NCBI GenBank assembly: GCA_017745235.1
Contig: JAGHZU010000016.1
Location: forward strand, 18,810-82,809
Length of the DNA stretch: 64,000 nucleotides
Source: Caulobacter sp.
GTDB taxonomy: Bacteria; Pseudomonadota; Alphaproteobacteria; Caulobacterales; Caulobacteraceae
Reading direction: 5' to 3'
The notes below the pieces were generated by a model. That model was not told the origin of the DNA, searched no databases, and saw only the letters and a list, made by a program, of their open reading frames with translations. Numbering within the stretch: position 1 is the first letter of the stretch; every line of letters starts with the position of its first letter. The position numbers and the translations under genes were made by a program. Shown here one piece after another: positions 43,310-50,560 of this stretch.

Positions 43310-43813
43310 ATGAGCACGCAGAACGCCGCCGACCAGCATCGGCTGATCGCCAACACCATGAACGAGGGCAGCCCGCAGGCCCGCGCCCTGGGTTTCGAGA
43401 CCCTGGAGATCGGCGACGCCGTCGCCATCCTCAAGGTTCCCTACCGGCCAGAGGTCGTCGGCGATCCCGAGACGGGGGTGATCGCCGGCGGCGTGGTGAC
43501 CACCCTGCTCGACCACGCCAGCGGCCAGGCGGTGCATGCGGCCCTGACCCAGTGGACCTCGATCGCCACCCTGGACCTGCGCATCGACTACATGCGTCCC
43601 GCCGAGCCCGGCCGCGACGTCCTGGCCCGCGCCCACTGCTACAAGGTGACCCGCTCGGTCGCCTTCGTGCGGGCCGTGGCCTACGAGGACGATCCCGACA
43701 ATCCCGTCGCCGCCGCACAGGCCGCCTTCATGCTCGACTCCAGCGCCGGCAAGAAGCCGGGCGCCAATTTCAAGCCGCCGCGCGGCCAGCGGGAAGCGGG
43801 GGCCAAGGCATGA
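43310..43813 (+). CDS. PaaI-family hotdog thioesterase
   Basis: A 167-residue hotdog protein. VIAGGVVTTLLDHASGQAVH is the catalytic helix region (GG followed by Asp), and TLDLRIDYMRPAEPGRDVLA the central strands. The C-terminus is extended with a basic Gly/Lys-rich tail. It should act on acyl-CoA; substrate unknown. It overlaps the next thioesterase gene by ATGA, so the two are coupled and may act as a heteromer or on related esters. The ATG at 43310 is divergent from the exonuclease. Confidence 0.88.
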   Translation: MSTQNAADQHRLIANTMNEGSPQARALGFETLEIGDAVAILKVPYRPEVVGDPETGVIAGGVVTTLLDHASGQAVHAALTQWTSIATLDLRIDYMRPAEPGRDVLARAHCYKVTRSVAFVRAVAYEDDPDNPVAAAQAAFMLDSSAGKKPGANFKPPRGQREAGAKA

Positions 43814-44229
43814 GCGACGCCGACAACCGCCTGACCGCCATGCTGGGCTCGATCCCCTACGCACGCTTCATCGGCATGCGCGCCGAGCTGGCCGGCGACG
43901 AGATGACCGCCATCCTGCCCTTCTCCGATCACATCGTCGGCAATCCGATGCTGCCCGCCATCCACGGCGGCGTGCTGGGCGCCTTCATGGAAATGACGGC
44001 GCTGGCCCAGCTCTCGGTGGCCGAGCCGCTGAAGCGCCAGCCGCGCACCATCGACATCTCGATCGAGTACCTGCGTTCGGGCCGCCCGCTGACCACCTAC
44101 GCCCGGGCCAAGATCATCAAGGTCGGACGGCGCATCGCCAATGTCCACGTCCAGGCCTGGCAGGAACAGAGGGCGGCCCCGATCGCCGCCCTGCGCGGTC
44201 ACTTCCTCCTGACTTCGACGGAGGATTAA
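43810..44229 (+). CDS. PaaI-family hotdog thioesterase, second of a pair
   Basis: A 139-residue hotdog protein. IPYARFIGMRAELAGDEM opens the fold; LPAIHGGVLGAFMEMTAL holds the His-Gly-Gly and Glu expected for PaaI-type catalysis, and TIDISIEYLRSGRPLTTYARA the central strand. It starts within the stop of the upstream paralogue. The two proteins are related only distantly, so this looks like an old duplication. Substrate is unknown. Confidence 0.88.
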   Translation: MSDADNRLTAMLGSIPYARFIGMRAELAGDEMTAILPFSDHIVGNPMLPAIHGGVLGAFMEMTALAQLSVAEPLKRQPRTIDISIEYLRSGRPLTTYARAKIIKVGRRIANVHVQAWQEQRAAPIAALRGHFLLTSTED

Positions 44230-44418
44230 AGGGGGAAGAAAAATCCTCCTAAATAGACATATGCGACTACATTACACCTTGTTAATGTTGAAACGCCGCG
44301 TCAACGTTTCTTAAAAACGCTTCATGACGCAAAGGTAACGGGTGTTCACCATCCGGCTGTCATATACCCCTGTTCATCGGACGCGGTTGTCGCGGCCGAC
44401 ATTCAGGGAACCAAGACA

Positions 44419-44517
44419 ATGACCTTCTCGTCCAACGCCTTCGCCGCTCTCGCCAGCCTGGTCCTGGCCGTGCTGCCCCTCGTCGTGATCGCCGGCTCGA
44501 TCTCCACGAGCTTCTGA
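44419..44517 (+). CDS. 32-residue single-span membrane peptide
   Basis: An ATG at 44419 with GGGAA upstream opens a 33-codon frame reading MTFSSNAFAALASLVL then a hydrophobic run ending SISTSF. Nearly all of the peptide is one membrane span. It sits below an AT-rich stretch (44230-44418) that looks like a promoter region and would otherwise be unexplained. No other reading frame fits this gap. I do not recognise the family. Being very short, it could still be chance. Confidence 0.5.
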   Translation: MTFSSNAFAALASLVLAVLPLVVIAGSISTSF

Positions 44518-44552
44518 GTGACCGCCGCGTAGCTCCGCCGGGCTCGCGTCCC

Positions 44553-45470
44553 TCAGGCCTCCAAGGCCTTGCGGGCCGCCCGGTGGAGAAGGGCGTGACG
44601 CCACGCCAACCGATCGATGTCGGCGTCGTATCCGCCGCCGATCACCCCCGTGACGGGGATCTCTCGCTCCAGACATGAGCCCAGGACGAACGCCTCGCGC
44701 CGCGCGAGCCCCTCGTCGCTCAGCTTCAGCCGCCCCAGCCTGTCGTCCGCATGCGGGTCGACCCCGGCGTTGAAGAACACCAGGTCCGGCGCCGTGCGCC
44801 GCAGCAACTCGGGCAGGATCGCCTCCAGCTTCGCCAGGTATTCGTCGTCGCCCATGCCGTCGGCCAGGTCGATGTCGAGATCGCTGGCGGCCTTGCGGGC
44901 CGGGAAGTTCTTCTCCGCGTGCATGGAGAAGGTGAAGACCCGGCGGTCGTTCTCGAAGATCCGCGCCGTGCCGTCGCCCTGGTGGACGTCGAGATCGACC
45001 ACCAGCACCTGCCCCACCCTGCCCTCCTCGAGCAGCCGCGCCGCCGCCACGGCGACGTCGTTGAACACGCAAAAACCCGCGCCCGTGTCGGCCTGGGCGT
45101 GATGGCTGCCGCCGGCGGTGTTGCAGGCGACGCCGTGTTCCAGCGCCAGCCGCGCCGCCGCCAGGGTTCCGCCCACCGCCGCCCGGGCCCGCCGGGCCAC
45201 GGACTCGGTGTTGGGCAGACCTACCCGCCGTTCGATCTCTCGGGGCAGGGTCAGGTCGATGACCCCGCGCACATAGGCCTCGTCGTGCACCAGGCGCAGG
45301 CTGTCCTCGTCGATCGGCTCGGGCAGAACGAAGCCGCCCGGCCCGGCGACCCCCTCGGCCTCCAGCAGGGCCGCCAGGCGCGAGAACTTGTCCATGGGGA
45401 ACCGATGGCCGGCCGGCATCTCGGCGCGGAAGGCGGGGTGGTGGATGATCGGCGGAAGATGTGTGGCCAT
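44553..45470 (-). CDS. Histone deacetylase-family (acetylpolyamine amidohydrolase-like) hydrolase
   Basis: A 305-residue zinc amidohydrolase. The active-site His pair is in GGSHHAQADTGAGFCVFND, zinc ligands in VVDLDVHQGDGTA and the second Asp in FFNAGVDPHADDRLG; the transition-state Tyr is in IGGGYDADIDRLAWRH. Bacterial members deacetylate polyamines, acetoin-related proteins or other acyl-lysine or acylamine compounds; the substrate cannot be read here. Class IV-like HDACs of this length are common in proteobacteria. It diverges from the tesB gene. Confidence 0.92.
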   Translation of the reverse strand: MATHLPPIIHHPAFRAEMPAGHRFPMDKFSRLAALLEAEGVAGPGGFVLPEPIDEDSLRLVHDEAYVRGVIDLTLPREIERRVGLPNTESVARRARAAVGGTLAAARLALEHGVACNTAGGSHHAQADTGAGFCVFNDVAVAAARLLEEGRVGQVLVVDLDVHQGDGTARIFENDRRVFTFSMHAEKNFPARKAASDLDIDLADGMGDDEYLAKLEAILPELLRRTAPDLVFFNAGVDPHADDRLGRLKLSDEGLARREAFVLGSCLEREIPVTGVIGGGYDADIDRLAWRHALLHRAARKALEA

Positions 45471-45550
45471 TAGGCGACGATGGGAAACGCACTGCCAGGA
45501 TGCAAGGTCGCGACTTGCCCAGCGGGCCTGTGGCGCTTAACGGAACCGTC

Positions 45551-46405
45551 ATGCGCACGCCCGAGAACCTCGCCGAGATCCTGACCCTCGAACCGATCGA
45601 GGTGAACCTGTTCCGGGGCGTCAGCCCCAACGACGGCTTTCCCCGCATCTTCGGCGGGCTGGTCATCGCCCAGGCCCTCACCGCGGCCTACAAGACCGTG
45701 CCCGACCGCATCTGCCACTCGCTGCACGCCTACTTCATCCGCCCGGGCGACGTGAACGCCCCCGTGCTCTACGAGGTCGAGCGCGCGCGCGACGGCGGCA
45801 CCTTCACCACCCGCCGGGTGGCCGCCATCCAGCACGGCGAGCAGATCTTCAACCTGGCCTGCTCGTTCCAGACCCCCGAGGAGGGGCTGGAGCACCAGGC
45901 CGACATGCCTGACGCTCCCGACCCGGAGAGCCTGCCCACCGAGGTGGAGTACCTGCGCTCGCTGGGCGAGGACGTGCATCCGCGCTTCGTGAAGATGGCG
46001 GAGTATCCGCGTCCGGTGGACTTGCGCTGGGTCGACCCGCAGCACCCCACCAAGCCCGTGCCCAAGTCCTCGACCAAGCAGGTCTGGATGCGCGCCCGCG
46101 CCCCGATCGGCGACGACGTGCGCCTCCAGCAGTGCGCCCTGGCCTACGCCTCGGACATGGCCTTCATGGAAAGCGCCCTGCGTCCGCACGGCCTGATCTG
46201 GACCACGCCCGGCCTGCAGGCCGCCAGTCTCGACCACGCCATGTGGTTCCACCATCCGTTCGACTTCAACGACTGGATCCTGTTCTCGCAGGACAGCCCC
46301 TCGGCCTCGCAGGGACGGGGCCTGGTGCGCGGCCAGATGTATACGCGCGACGGCAAGCTGGTGGCGTCGGTCGCCCAGGAATGCCTGATGCGGCTGCGCA
46401 AGTAG
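45551..46405 (+). CDS. tesB: Acyl-CoA thioesterase II
   Basis: A 284-residue double-hotdog thioesterase. NLFRGVSPNDGFPRIFGGLVIAQ begins the first hotdog, with HSLHAYFIRPGD and FTTRRVAAIQHGEQIF; the second has ASDMAFMESALRPHG, LDHAMWFHHPF and GRGLVRGQMYTRDG. Asp, Thr/Ser and Gln of the TesB triad fall in these blocks. It cleaves medium- and long-chain acyl-CoA. The ATG at 45551 (GGAA upstream) gives the family length of about 286; earlier in-frame starts overlap the divergent hydrolase. Confidence 0.94.
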   Translation: MRTPENLAEILTLEPIEVNLFRGVSPNDGFPRIFGGLVIAQALTAAYKTVPDRICHSLHAYFIRPGDVNAPVLYEVERARDGGTFTTRRVAAIQHGEQIFNLACSFQTPEEGLEHQADMPDAPDPESLPTEVEYLRSLGEDVHPRFVKMAEYPRPVDLRWVDPQHPTKPVPKSSTKQVWMRARAPIGDDVRLQQCALAYASDMAFMESALRPHGLIWTTPGLQAASLDHAMWFHHPFDFNDWILFSQDSPSASQGRGLVRGQMYTRDGKLVASVAQECLMRLRK

Positions 46406-46409
46406 CCTC

Positions 46410-47456
46410 TTAGAGCATCTGGTCCTTCAGCAGGGCGGCGGCGGGATCGGCGATCGCGTCGGCCCGCTCCTTGTCCGACTTCGGGGTCGAGACCAGCGGC
46501 TTGGCCGCCGCCAGGGCCTGGCGATAGGCCTCGGTCAGCGCCCCGTCCAGCGGCGCGGTTACGTCGGGCTTCACGCCTGCCCCTTCCCAGCCCGCGCCCG
46601 TCAGGGGATTGACCACCCTGCCGTTGGGAACGAACACCGACAGGCCGAAGCCCAGGCCCGGTGTCGGCCGATTGGACGGATTGCCGCCGCCGCGCGTGAC
46701 GGTTCCGACCAGGGTCGCCCGCTTGTTGGCCTGGACCGTGTAGGCGAAGGCCTCGGCTGCGGAGAAGGTCCGTCCGCCGATCACCACATAGACCGGCTTG
46801 CCGTCGTAGAGCGCCCCGCCCGGGCCCTGGCTGACCTGGCGGTTCTCGACGGTGACCTTGCCGTCGGCGCCGCGCCAGCGGATCTGGTCCATCACCAGGG
46901 GCTTGGTCGAAAGGTGTCCCAGCAGACGCTCGTCGGCGGCCCCGCCGCCGCCGGTGTTCTCACGCAGGTCGATGATGAGGGCGTCGGTGTCCTTCAGCAG
47001 GGCCATGGCCTGGTCGATCATCGTCGCGCCGGCCGGCCCCTGCTCGAAATAGCGCAGCTTCAGATAGCCGATGTTGGCGGGCAGCCGGCGCGCGGACATC
47101 AGACCGTAGGCCAGCCGGCGATCCAGCAACGCCTGGTCGGCGTCGCTGAGCGGCGCGGCCGAGGCCGAGGCGGTGGTCACCGACACCTTCAGGTGCGCGT
47201 CGTTCGAGATCTTGAGGGTGATCGCGCTGAGCGCCTCGGCCAAGGCCTGGCGATCATGGATGCGGACCAGGTCCGGGCGCGCGGCGCGCAAGGCCTGGCG
47301 CACCTGCCCGGCCTTGGCCGGATCGACATAGCTCTCCATCGCGCCCGCCAGGGCGTCGACCACTTGACCCGCCTGCCCGGCGGTCAGCTCCTCGGCGGCC
47401 TGGGCGGCGGGAGCGATCAGGACAGCGGCGGCGGCCGCGAGGATGGCGATGCGCAT
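46410..47456 (-). CDS. S41-family (C-terminal-processing type) secreted peptidase
   Basis: A 348-residue exported protein. The signal peptide is MRIAILAAAAAVLIAPAAQAA with an AQA-A cleavage site. An N-terminal helical domain resembles retinoid-binding-like S41 members; the catalytic domain includes NIGYLKLRYFEQGPAG, LIIDLRENTGGG and the nucleophile Ser in VIGGRTFSAAEAFAY. No PDZ domain is visible. It may degrade periplasmic proteins or peptides. It is convergent with tesB, and the 197 bases upstream hold only GC-rich repeat-like sequence. Confidence 0.88.
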   Translation of the reverse strand: MRIAILAAAAAVLIAPAAQAAEELTAGQAGQVVDALAGAMESYVDPAKAGQVRQALRAARPDLVRIHDRQALAEALSAITLKISNDAHLKVSVTTASASAAPLSDADQALLDRRLAYGLMSARRLPANIGYLKLRYFEQGPAGATMIDQAMALLKDTDALIIDLRENTGGGGAADERLLGHLSTKPLVMDQIRWRGADGKVTVENRQVSQGPGGALYDGKPVYVVIGGRTFSAAEAFAYTVQANKRATLVGTVTRGGGNPSNRPTPGLGFGLSVFVPNGRVVNPLTGAGWEGAGVKPDVTAPLDGALTEAYRQALAAAKPLVSTPKSDKERADAIADPAAALLKDQML

Positions 47457-47653
47457 GAGGTTCCCGTCCTTGCCAGGTAAGGACAGATGCCCGGCGGCGC
47501 GAAGACGGACCAGTTAAGCTTGAGTCATGACCTCGAGTTCATGAGCCCGGCGCCGAGGACTGGCGAACCTTGGCCATGATCCGCATCCAATGAGTCCGAT
47601 ATTCTCAACCCTCATCCCGGCCGCAGCCCGGCGGAGAGCCAGGACCCGGCAGT

Positions 47654-48214
47654 CTAGACGGAATCGCCGTCGCCCTCTTCAGGACCCTCGGGTTCGCCGA
47701 CCATCAGCGGCGGATCGGCCAGGAGAAGGCCCTCGGCGATCTTCACGTGCGGCACGGCGGCGCGGGTGAAGGGCAGGTACCAGGTCTGGCCGCCCAGGGC
47801 CGGGGTGATCTCCAGAAGGTCGTCGGCGCCGAAGTTCTGGACGCTCTTGACCTTGCCGATCAGGTCGTTGGTGGCTGCGTGGCGCACGGTCAGGCCGATC
47901 AGGTCGGCCAGGTAGAACTCGTCCTCGTCCGGTTCGGGCAAGGCCTCGCGGGGAACGTACAGCCGCAGGCCGCGCAGGGCGTCGGCGGCTTCCTTGGTCG
48001 TGATTTCGGGGCAACGTGCGACCACGCCGTCCTTGACCGGGCGGGCGCTGGCCACCGTCAGGGCGAACGAGCCGTCCTGGCGCTGAAGGCGCTTGAAGCG
48101 GGCCAGCGCCATCGGCTCTTCGGTGTAGGTCGAGATGCGCACCTCGCCGCGCACGCCGAAGCCGCCGGCGACGCGGCCGACCAGGATCAGGTTGCGGGAG
48201 GGGGACTCGGCCAT
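47654..48214 (-). CDS. rimM: Ribosome maturation factor RimM
   Basis: A 186-residue protein required for processing of 16S rRNA and assembly of the 30S head; it binds ribosomal protein S19. LVGRVAGGFGVRGEVRI opens the RimM domain and a PRC-barrel follows (EFYLADLIGLTVRH, IGKVKSVQNFGADDLLEI, LPFTRAAVPHV). The ATG at 48214 is chosen over an upstream frame to 48256, which overlaps the rpsP terminator. The gene follows rpsP on the same strand, as in most bacteria, but trmD and rplS do not follow it. Confidence 0.94.
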   Translation of the reverse strand: MAESPSRNLILVGRVAGGFGVRGEVRISTYTEEPMALARFKRLQRQDGSFALTVASARPVKDGVVARCPEITTKEAADALRGLRLYVPREALPEPDEDEFYLADLIGLTVRHAATNDLIGKVKSVQNFGADDLLEITPALGGQTWYLPFTRAAVPHVKIAEGLLLADPPLMVGEPEGPEEGDGDSV

Positions 48215-48257
48215 CGGGATGTTCCAGGCTGCGCTTCCATCCTGGGAAACGCGCAAG

Positions 48258-48296
48258 AAAAAGCCGCCGCCGGACGGTGAGGTCCGACGGCGGCGT
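48258..48296 (-). terminator. Intrinsic terminator or attenuator between rpsP and rimM
   Basis: A 13-base stem with a mismatch or none (48264-48276 with 48283-48295), then a run of Ts on the minus strand. It lies 12 bases past the rpsP stop and would reduce rimM transcription relative to S16. Confidence 0.8.
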
Positions 48297-48307
48297 TCTC
48301 GAAAGCC

Positions 48308-48787
48308 TTAGCCTTCGGCCGACTCTTCGGCGGCCGGAGCTTCTTCGGCCGGGGCTTCAGCCGGAGCAGCGGCGGCTTCAGCGGCAGCCGCGGCGGCGGC
48401 TTCAGCGGCGGCCTTGGCGTCTTCCTTGGCCTGGGCTTCGGCGGCGGCGCGTTCTTCTTCACGCTGGGCGCGTTCGGCCAGGCGCTCCTGGGCCTTCTTG
48501 CCCGGCTTGGCCTTGTTGGGGTTGTTGCCGGCGGTCCAGGTGGTCAGGCCCTGGGCGGCCAGGAAGCGCGCGACGCGGTCGGTCGGCTGGGCGCCTTTCT
48601 TCAGCCACTCCTGGATCGACTCGACCTTCAGGGTGACGCGAGCGGCGTCGTCCTTCTTGAGCAGCGGGTTGTAGGTGCCGACCTTCTCGATGAAGCGGCC
48701 GTCGCGGGGCGAGTGGCTGTCGGCGACGACGATCGAGTAGTAGGGACGCTTCTTGGCGCCGCCACGGGCGAGACGGATCTTCAGCAT
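48308..48787 (-). CDS. rpsP: 30S ribosomal protein S16 with long Ala/Glu-rich tail
   Basis: A 159-residue protein. The first 80 residues are the canonical S16 fold ([51 protein letters not shown]). The rest is a low-complexity Ala/Glu/Lys tail ending PAAEESAEG, roughly doubling the usual 80-90 residues. Extended S16 tails occur in alphaproteobacteria. It lies 24 bases after ffh on the same strand, in the ffh-rpsP-rimM operon. Confidence 0.96.
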   Translation of the reverse strand: MLKIRLARGGAKKRPYYSIVVADSHSPRDGRFIEKVGTYNPLLKKDDAARVTLKVESIQEWLKKGAQPTDRVARFLAAQGLTTWTAGNNPNKAKPGKKAQERLAERAQREEERAAAEAQAKEDAKAAAEAAAAAAAEAAAAPAEAPAEEAPAAEESAEG

Positions 48788-48811
48788 TTCGGTAGTCCTT
48801 GGTCTAAAGTT

Positions 48812-50338
48812 CTATTTCTTGAACGGGTTGAAGCCGGGCAGGCCCAGGCCGGAGAGAGGATTGGGCTTGGCGTCGCCGCCGCCCGAGAGACCCGGCAGGC
48901 CGGGCAGCCCCGGAAGGCCTTGGCCTCCCGCTGCATTGGGATCGGACTGGGGCAGCTTGCCCCCGCCCATGGCCTTGAGCCGGGCCATGTCGCCGCCGCC
49001 CATCATGGCGGCCATGCGGGCCATGCCCTTGCCGCCGTCCTTGCTCATGGCCTTGAACATGTCGGCCATCTGGCGGTGCTGCTTGAGCAGGCGGTTGACC
49101 TCGGCCACGTCCACGCCGGCGCCGGCCGCGATGCGGCGCTTGCGCGAGGCCTGGAGGATGTCGGGCTTCTTGCGCTCGGCCTTGGTCATCGAGCTGATGA
49201 TGGCCTGCTGGCGCCGGAAGATGCTGTCGTCGATGCCGCTTTCGGCGATCTGTTTCTTGACCTTCTGGACGCCTGGCAGCAGGCCCATGATGCCCTGCAT
49301 GCCGCCCATCTTCTGCATCTGGGACAGCTGGGCCGACAGGTCGTTGAGGTCGAACTGGCCCTTGGCCAGCTTCTTGGCCATGCGCTCGGCTTCGGCCACG
49401 TCGAGGTCCTGGGCGGCCTTCTCGACCAGCGCCACGACGTCGCCCTGGCCCAGGATCCGGCCGGCCACGCGGCGGGCGTCGAAGACGTCCAGCTGGTCGA
49501 TCTTCTCGCCGGCGCCGAGGAACTTGATCGGCAGGCCGGTGACGTGGCGCATCGACAGGGCCGCACCGCCGCGGCCGTCGCCGTCGGCGCGGGTCAGGAT
49601 CAGGCCGGTCAGCGGCAGGCGTTCGTGGAAAGCCTTGGCCGTGCGCACGGCGTCCTGGCCGGTCAGGCTGTCGGCGACCAGGATCGTCTCGGTCGGGTTG
49701 GCGATGCGGGCGATTTCCGCCGCCTCGCTCATCATCGCCTCGTCCAGCGTGGTGCGGCCGGCGGTGTCGAGGATCAGGACGTCGTAGCCGCCCAGCTTGG
49801 CCGCGCTCATCGCCCGCTTGGCGATGTCCGGCGCGCTCTGGCCCGGGACGATCGGCAGGCTCTCGACCTCGACCTGCTTGGCCAGGGTCGCCAGCTGCTC
49901 CATGGCGGCGGGACGGCGGGTGTCGAGCGAGGCGACCAGCACCTTCTTGCGCTCGACCTTGTTCAGGCGCAGGGCCAGCTTGCCGGTGGTGGTGGTCTTG
50001 CCCGAGCCCTGCAGGCCGGCCATCAGGATCACCGACGGGGGGTTCAGCGCCAGGTTCAGGCCCGTGGCGACTTCGCCGCCCAGCATGTCCACCAGGCCGT
50101 CATAGACGATCTTGACCACCTGGTCGGCCGGCTTGACCGAGCGGATGACGGCCTCGCCCGAGGCGCTTTCCTTGGCCTTGCTGATGAAGTCCTTGACCAC
50201 CGGCAGGGCGACGTCGGCCTCGAGCAGGGCGACGCGGACTTCGCGCAGCGCCTCGTCGATGTCCTTCTCGGACAGCACGCCACGACCGCCGAGGCGGTCG
50301 AAGACGCCTGAAAGTCGCTCTGTAAGGCCGTCGAACAT
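48812..50338 (-). CDS. ffh: Signal recognition particle protein Ffh
   Basis: A 508-residue GTPase that binds signal sequences of inner-membrane proteins and 4.5S RNA. The N domain leads to the G domain with G1 LQGSGKTTTTGKLAL, DTAGRTTLDEAM (G3) and LTRADGDGRGGAAL. The C-terminal M domain is Met-rich (QLSQMQKMGGMQGIMG, RQMADMFKAM, MARMAAMM) and binds signal peptides and RNA. The tail is Gly/Pro-rich. The start is the ATG at 50338. A hairpin (50378-50384 with 50399-50405) lies in its leader. Confidence 0.97.
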   Translation of the reverse strand: MFDGLTERLSGVFDRLGGRGVLSEKDIDEALREVRVALLEADVALPVVKDFISKAKESASGEAVIRSVKPADQVVKIVYDGLVDMLGGEVATGLNLALNPPSVILMAGLQGSGKTTTTGKLALRLNKVERKKVLVASLDTRRPAAMEQLATLAKQVEVESLPIVPGQSAPDIAKRAMSAAKLGGYDVLILDTAGRTTLDEAMMSEAAEIARIANPTETILVADSLTGQDAVRTAKAFHERLPLTGLILTRADGDGRGGAALSMRHVTGLPIKFLGAGEKIDQLDVFDARRVAGRILGQGDVVALVEKAAQDLDVAEAERMAKKLAKGQFDLNDLSAQLSQMQKMGGMQGIMGLLPGVQKVKKQIAESGIDDSIFRRQQAIISSMTKAERKKPDILQASRKRRIAAGAGVDVAEVNRLLKQHRQMADMFKAMSKDGGKGMARMAAMMGGGDMARLKAMGGGKLPQSDPNAAGGQGLPGLPGLPGLSGGGDAKPNPLSGLGLPGFNPFKK

Positions 50339-50521
50339 GCGAAACCCTGGTTACGATCAAGACCCAAACGCAATCAGCCCCCGTGGACGATCACGTCGAC
50401 GGGGGTCCTCGCCGTCCTCGTCCGGATGGATCCTGCGCTAGCAGGCCGGGGTCGTGACGGTGGAGGCGCTGCTGATAAAGCGCCGGAAGCGCGCGCTTAT
50501 GCACGAAAGGGGAGGAGGAGT

Positions 50522-50551
50522 CAAAGCCGGCCGCCTGGAACGGCCGGCCTT
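50522..50551 (-). terminator. Terminator after the serralysin gene
   Basis: An 8-base perfect stem, 50526-50533 with 50541-50548, followed on the minus strand by TTTGACTCC. It lies just downstream of the protease stop (50561). The rest of the 222-base gap up to ffh shows no gene. Confidence 0.6.
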
Positions 50552-50560
50552 GACGACGGT

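Noticed and set aside
44281..44314. CtrA-type TTAA-N7-TTAA box before the small peptide
   Set aside because: Two TTAA elements exist but their spacing is about 25 bases, not seven.
50378..50405. Hairpin in the ffh leader as a riboswitch or 4.5S RNA
   Set aside because: Only a 7-base stem; no 4.5S GNRA-tetraloop pattern or known riboswitch core was seen.
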